Assembly: GCF_001039575.1 (NCBI RefSeq)
Contig: NZ_JIBT01000036.1
Span: 1-56,957 of the forward strand
Direction: 5' to 3'
DNA from: Halomonas sp. PR-M31
GTDB lineage: Bacteria > Pseudomonadota > Gammaproteobacteria > Pseudomonadales > Halomonadaceae
DNA length: 56,957 nt
Part shown: positions 52,907-56,957 of the stretch, in pieces
Position numbering within the stretch: position 1 is the stretch's first letter
Layout: each line of letters starts with the position of its first letter
The notes under the pieces: model-generated
Seen by the model: the letters and a program-made list of their open reading frames with translations, nothing else
Database searches by the model: none
What the model was told of the DNA's origin: nothing
Program-made: the position numbers and the translations under genes

Positions 52907-54073
52907 TCATCCTTGCGGAGAAGGAATGTCCTGGAACAGTTCTCCATCGATGTCGACCGCAAGGCGTCTGGCCGAGGTTGCTGTTTCGATCAGACCGCGA
53001 CGTAGTAAATAGGTTTCAAGCCGCTGATAACGCTGTCGTTGTAACGTGATAGGACGCAACGCCAGGTAGCGCAGCACGTCCGGCCAGGCTTGCGCATTGG
53101 CTGGGGTATCGATACCCGGTTCTGCCTTGCGCACCAGCTCCCAGCCTTGCTCGGGATGATTGATAAGCCACAGAGTGGCTTTCTCCACCGCATTGAAAAA
53201 CCGTCCGATATCTCGTCGGTGCCGACTCAGCACATTCCGATTGGCGACAACGATCAGTTCGTCATAGGCCGGTAGATCGCTTTCATCGACCATGAACTCG
53301 TTGACGACGATGCCCTGCTGGGCCAGCTGACGACGATCCACATGGCGCATGGTGCCGATGACCGCATCGACCTCTTTATTGGTCAGCGCCGATATGAGGC
53401 CGAAATCCACATGCTGCAGCGTGATGTCACTCAGGCTTATGGACTGATCCTTGAGCATGGCATCGAGCCATATTCGGGCCGGCCCCTCGTGCACGTAGCC
53501 AACCGTCTTGCCCTTCAATTGCGATAGCCGTTCGATCCCCGCGTTTCGACGAGTCAGTAAGGTGGCAAGAGGCAGCGGTACCAGTGCGCCTACGCGAATC
53601 AACGGCAAATTCTGTTTGACCAATAGATGCAGCTGCAACTGAGAGGTCAATGCCAGCTCGGCCCGTTGAGCAGCGACCAATTTGGCCGCAACGCTCGGGT
53701 CTGCCGGTGTGATCAATGTGACATCCAGATTTTCCTGATCGTAAAGATTGCGCTCTCGGGCCACGATCAAAGGAGCATGATAAGGCGTCAGATACCAATC
53801 GAGCACCACCCGCAGGGATCGATAAGGGGGTGGGGACAGGGGTTCCGGCGTCTTGTCAGTCACGGATGGCTGCCCTTGCACCTGAGGATGTGCAGGATTG
53901 CGAACCACTGAAATATCAGTGGTCGAGGGCGTTTGCGATATGATGAGGTTATCTGTCGTCGTTGCAGAGGCTTTGACGGTATTGCTGCTATGTACTTGTA
54001 CGGCGGTAACCACAGCAGCCATCAGGACGAGTATTACGGCAATCACCAATTTGTGACGCAGTTTCAGCAACAT
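52907..54073 (-). CDS. Orphan ThiY/NMT1-like substrate-binding protein with N-terminal anchor
   Basis: 388 residues. A hydrophobic segment at about 10-28 (VIAVILVLMAAVVTAVQV) is followed by a Ser/Thr-rich linker and an NMT1/THI5-like solute-binding domain (about 85-370), with LDWYLTPYHAPLIVAREHNLY-like start, AKLVAAQRAELALTSQ and GKTVGYVHEGPARIWLD. ThiY-type proteins bind pyrimidines or aromatic sulfonates such as thiamine precursors. No permease or ATPase gene adjoins, and it has no lipobox, so it may be an uncleaved anchored protein that works with a transporter encoded elsewhere or as a sensor. The starting ATG is tentative. Confidence 0.7.
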   Translation of the reverse strand: MLLKLRHKLVIAVILVLMAAVVTAVQVHSSNTVKASATTTDNLIISQTPSTTDISVVRNPAHPQVQGQPSVTDKTPEPLSPPPYRSLRVVLDWYLTPYHAPLIVARERNLYDQENLDVTLITPADPSVAAKLVAAQRAELALTSQLQLHLLVKQNLPLIRVGALVPLPLATLLTRRNAGIERLSQLKGKTVGYVHEGPARIWLDAMLKDQSISLSDITLQHVDFGLISALTNKEVDAVIGTMRHVDRRQLAQQGIVVNEFMVDESDLPAYDELIVVANRNVLSRHRRDIGRFFNAVEKATLWLINHPEQGWELVRKAEPGIDTPANAQAWPDVLRYLALRPITLQRQRYQRLETYLLRRGLIETATSARRLAVDIDGELFQDIPSPQG

Positions 54074-54270
54074 CGCGTTCTCATCTAGTGGATATCTCCC
54101 GAGACCAGGCCCGGCGATTATTAGTCTAACCCTGGGATTACTGCATGCCCAGCATAGGTGATGCTAGGCTCAGCGCCTTAATTCGTTTTGTATTTTGAGT
54201 TTGAGGTATGCAATGCATCGGCGGTTTGCCGATATGGCATACTTATTCCCCCATTTTTCGTGTTGCCGTC

Positions 54271-55980
54271 ATGGATAGTATCAATACTCTCTTTCTGTTC
54301 ACCGGTTCGCTGATTGCGCTCAGCGTGCTGGCTAGTCGTCTTTCCTCCATATTTGGTTTGCCACTTTTGGTTATCTTCCTTGCGGTCGGAATGCTCGCGG
54401 GCGAAGACGGCATCCTGGGCATCGAGTTCGACAGCTACTCTCTGGCGTTCATCATCGGCCATCTGGCGCTGGCGATGATACTGCTCGATGGCGGACTGCG
54501 AACGCGCATGAAGACCTTTCGTGTCGGGCTCAAACCGGCGTTATCCCTTGCAACGTTAGGTGTTTTCATCACCAGCGGGGTGGTCGGGATTTTTTCAATG
54601 TGGTTCTTCGAACTGAGCCTCACGGAAGGATTGCTGGTGGGGGCAATCGTGGGGTCCACGGATGCGGCCGCGGTTTTTTCGATGCTGCGCGGACAGGGTG
54701 TCAGTCTCAACGAACGGGTCAGCGCCACTCTGGAAATCGAATCCGGCACTAACGATCCGATGGCCATATTCCTGACCATCACCCTGGTCGAGATTCTGGT
54801 TGGCGATATCGGCGGTTTTCTCGAAACACTATTGATGTTCGTCAAGCAGTTTGGTCTGGGGCTAGCGATTGGCGTCGGCGTTGGCTGGCTGTCCGGTCGC
54901 TTATTAAGAGTCATGGACCTGGCCCCGGGGCTTTATTCCCTGCTGGCGCTCGCTCTTGGTTTTTGTGTATTTGGCCTTACCAGCGCCCTTGGCGGCAGCG
55001 GCTTTCTGGCGATCTACCTGACTGGATTGATGATCGGCAATCAGCCGGGACGGCATCTCAATTTCATCTTGCCAGTACACGATGGCCTGGCCTGGCTGAG
55101 CCAGATCGGGTTGTTCCTGGTACTGGGGATGCTGGTCACGCCAAGCGAGATGGTCGAGTACGGCGTTCCCGGCGCGCTACTGGCCCTGGTGCTCATCTTC
55201 ATTGCGCGCCCCTTGGCGGTCATTCTGGTCATCAAGCCCTTTTTCAGCTTTCGCTGGCGCGAGGTCTCGTTCATCTCCTGGGTCGGGTTGCGGGGGGCGG
55301 TGCCAATCGTTCTTGCCATCTTCCCGGTGGTGGGTGGCGTCGAGAACTCGGCACTCTATTTCAATGTTGCCTTCTTCGTGGTGCTGATATCGCTTTTGAC
55401 CCAAGGAACGACACTTTCTATCATGGCCCGCTGGACCCGGGTCGAAGTGCCGATCAGCGTTGTGCCCAATCATCGTGGTCCTCTGGGCATACTGCCGGAA
55501 AACGATTTCGAGATGTTCGTTTACGAGGTCAACAACGAAGCACTTGAAGACGTGCCGATCCGCTTGCTGCGATTTCCTTCCGGGGCTCTGATCTCGGCTC
55601 TGTTCCGTCAACATGTCATGCTGCACCCCAAGGGGAGCACGCTGTTGAAGATCGATGACGTGATCTGCGTCATCGGACGTAGCGAAGATCTTCCGGCACT
55701 CAATCGGCTTTTCAATGGTGAGGCTCGCCTCAAGCGCGAACGCGCGTTCTTTGGTACCTTTACTCTTGATGGCGCCGCACTCATGAGCGATGTCGCCAGC
55801 GCCTACGGACTCACCTTGAGTCCCGGCGAGCAGCACATGACCTTGAGTGAATTCATTTCACTGCGAGTGGGCGGTCATCCCGTTGTCGGCGACGATGTCG
55901 GTTGGCATGGTATTCATTGGGTCGTCAGTGTCATGGAAGGCAACAAGGTGACTAAAGTGGGGTTGAGACTATATCAATAA
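54271..55980 (+). CDS. cvrA: K+/H+ antiporter CvrA (NhaP2 family)
   Basis: 569 residues, close to E. coli CvrA/NhaP2 (578). About 12-13 helices with FGLPLLVIFLAVGMLAGEDG, IILLDGGLRT-like block, GSTDAAAVFSML (T130-D131), ESGTNDPMA (N151-D152) and WVGLRGAVPIVLA. A cytosolic C-terminal TrkA-C-like domain (about 400-485, ENDFEMFVYEVNNEAL) and a CorC-HlyC-type end follow. Probably exports K+ in exchange for H+ for volume control. The start is chosen by alignment at MDSINTLFL; the frame opens 21 codons earlier. Confidence 0.9.
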   Translation: MDSINTLFLFTGSLIALSVLASRLSSIFGLPLLVIFLAVGMLAGEDGILGIEFDSYSLAFIIGHLALAMILLDGGLRTRMKTFRVGLKPALSLATLGVFITSGVVGIFSMWFFELSLTEGLLVGAIVGSTDAAAVFSMLRGQGVSLNERVSATLEIESGTNDPMAIFLTITLVEILVGDIGGFLETLLMFVKQFGLGLAIGVGVGWLSGRLLRVMDLAPGLYSLLALALGFCVFGLTSALGGSGFLAIYLTGLMIGNQPGRHLNFILPVHDGLAWLSQIGLFLVLGMLVTPSEMVEYGVPGALLALVLIFIARPLAVILVIKPFFSFRWREVSFISWVGLRGAVPIVLAIFPVVGGVENSALYFNVAFFVVLISLLTQGTTLSIMARWTRVEVPISVVPNHRGPLGILPENDFEMFVYEVNNEALEDVPIRLLRFPSGALISALFRQHVMLHPKGSTLLKIDDVICVIGRSEDLPALNRLFNGEARLKRERAFFGTFTLDGAALMSDVASAYGLTLSPGEQHMTLSEFISLRVGGHPVVGDDVGWHGIHWVVSVMEGNKVTKVGLRLYQ

Positions 55981-56018
55981 CTTTCACGCAGTCTATTACT
56001 CAGCCATCAGAGGAGCCC

Positions 56019-56957
56019 TTGACTACCAACCTCTTTACATCGTCTTCTGTTCCTCATGTTCGACGCATCCTGATTATCTGTCGATCACTGAAGGTTGGGG
56101 GTATCGAAAGGGTCAGTGTCGAGCTCGCCAATGCGCTCGCTCACAGCGGCCATGAGGTACATCTGCTGCGCTTGAAGGCGCCTTTGGAATTAACGCCGAC
56201 ACCCAGCGTCAGTTTGCATCTAAAGGATCTCGACAAGCAGCTGCGTCAATCGATCCCTGGAGCACTCTATAATCTGCTGACGCGGCTAATACTGGCGCCA
56301 CTGCTACCGGGGTCGGGCTTTCTATGGCGTGGCCTTGCCACGAGCCGTCTGCTCAAGGGTCAGGTGAAGGCGCTGGAAGCGGAGCATGGTCCTTTCGATC
56401 TGATCGTGACCCGCGGGCAGGGCGCCTTCGAGCAGCACTGGCGCTGGCAAGATCCAAGGCTGTGGCAAGTCGTCGAATCATGGCCAGGTGGCCAGGCACC
56501 CGGTTGGCTCGAGCGCCTGTACCTTCGCTGCCTGCATGATGGCAAACAGATCGTCTGTGTTTCACCTAGCGTGCGCAGGCGGCTCGTCCAGTTGCTCGAT
56601 GGCATCGATGTCCGGCCCGAAGCCATCACCGACATTCCCAATCCCTGCGATATCGAAGCGATCCGCTTGCTTGCCTGGCAGGGAGAAGTACCACATCCGC
56701 GCCCCTATATCGTGCATGTGGCGCGGCTTTCCAGAGTCAAACAACAATCAATGTTGATCCGGGCTTACGCTCGAGCGGAACTTGACGAGGACCTGGTTAT
56801 CGTCGGCGAAGGGCCAATGCGCAAGCATCTCGAAAAACTGATTAGCGAGCTTGGCCTTGAAGAGCGGGTATATCTGGTCGGCCAGCAGACTAATCCTTAT
56901 TCATGGATGTGCCATGCACGTCTGTTCGTGCTCTGCTCGAGTTCTGAAGGGCTTGGC
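56019..56957 (+). CDS. Glycosyltransferase family 4 protein (partial)
   Basis: 313 residues of a GT-B glycosyltransferase that runs off the right edge without a stop. It starts with TTG at 56019 (AGAGGAG just upstream). The N-terminal part has RILIICRSLKVGGIERVSVEL (the donor-side GG-ER loop of GT4) and ALAHSGHEVHLL. The C-terminal part has VHVARLSRVKQQ, LVIVGEGPMRKHLE, RVYLVGQQTNPY and FVLCSSSEGLG (the ExxxG-type end). Cytosolic; likely for cell-surface polysaccharide assembly, with the rest of that locus beyond the window. Confidence 0.85.
   Translation, partial: MTTNLFTSSSVPHVRRILIICRSLKVGGIERVSVELANALAHSGHEVHLLRLKAPLELTPTPSVSLHLKDLDKQLRQSIPGALYNLLTRLILAPLLPGSGFLWRGLATSRLLKGQVKALEAEHGPFDLIVTRGQGAFEQHWRWQDPRLWQVVESWPGGQAPGWLERLYLRCLHDGKQIVCVSPSVRRRLVQLLDGIDVRPEAITDIPNPCDIEAIRLLAWQGEVPHPRPYIVHVARLSRVKQQSMLIRAYARAELDEDLVIVGEGPMRKHLEKLISELGLEERVYLVGQQTNPYSWMCHARLFVLCSSSEGLG

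Noticed and set aside
40-56900. tRNA, rRNA or CRISPR arrays
   Set aside because: No clover-leaf T-arm with an acceptor stem, no rRNA-like stretch and no regularly spaced repeats were found on reading both strands.

Overview
The window looks like a chromosomal segment of a moderately GC-rich, salt-adapted gammaproteobacterium, most likely a Halomonas-type (Halomonadaceae) organism. This rests on my recall of protein families, not on a search. Support comes from E. coli-like housekeeping synteny (mltD-gloB-yafS-rnhA-dnaQ, yejABEF, rsuA, yhhQ, sohB), two CPA1-type cation/proton antiporters, stress-type small membrane proteins and organosulfur functions. No rRNA, tRNA, CRISPR array, prophage or IS transposase was seen.

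Layout. 1-2887: phosphonate/phosphite ABC importer (phnD-phnC-phnE-second phnE, running leftwards off the window). 3034-5954: HAD phosphatase and an OpgB-like phosphoglycerol transferase. 6071-8481: three leftward genes for membrane-anchored, Ser/Thr/Gly-rich, LEA-like stress proteins. 8830-11521: pncC, nadE and an Na+/H+ antiporter. 11645-18384: recQ, cysQ, a small membrane protein, pncB and a SulP sulfate permease. 18620-22263: a four-gene sulfation-type operon (arylsulfotransferase-like propeller, small YVGPGAG membrane protein, three-helix coiled-coil membrane protein, PAPS-type sulfotransferase). 22491-26902: unknown HTH-like protein, rarD, yafV-rsuA, HhH-GPD-like protein. 26899-32532: yejABEF peptide importer. 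32697-37643: mltD-gloB leftwards and yafS-rnhA-dnaQ-nudC rightwards. 37649-43605: SCP2 protein, sohB, ArsR regulator, prpE, a preQ1-I-like riboswitch with yhhQ, a 141-bp palindromic repeat and a YbfF-like esterase. 43622-51401: a GntR regulator divergent from a tripartite tricarboxylate-type transporter (tctABC-like), then sauS-like, sauT-like and uspA-like genes. This is a probable sulfoacetate or similar organic-acid catabolic cluster with two matching palindromic operators. 51455-56957: Exo/GIY-YIG nuclease, orphan ThiY-like binding protein, CvrA/NhaP2 antiporter and the start of a GT4 glycosyltransferase.

How the parts fit. Sulfur is a recurring theme. SulP could supply sulfate, CysQ removes the PAP left by PAPS-dependent transfer, the 18.6-22.3 kb operon could move sulfate groups onto an envelope acceptor, and the 44-51 kb cluster could use a C2 sulfonate. 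NAD turnover is a second theme (pncC, nadE, pncB, nudC).

Sequence quality. Five otherwise intact conserved genes (phnE, rarD, yejB, nudC, prpE) each carry one single-base deletion in or beside a short homopolymer. All five are deletions, which points to sequencing or consensus error more than to gene decay. Treat these pseudogene calls as provisional.
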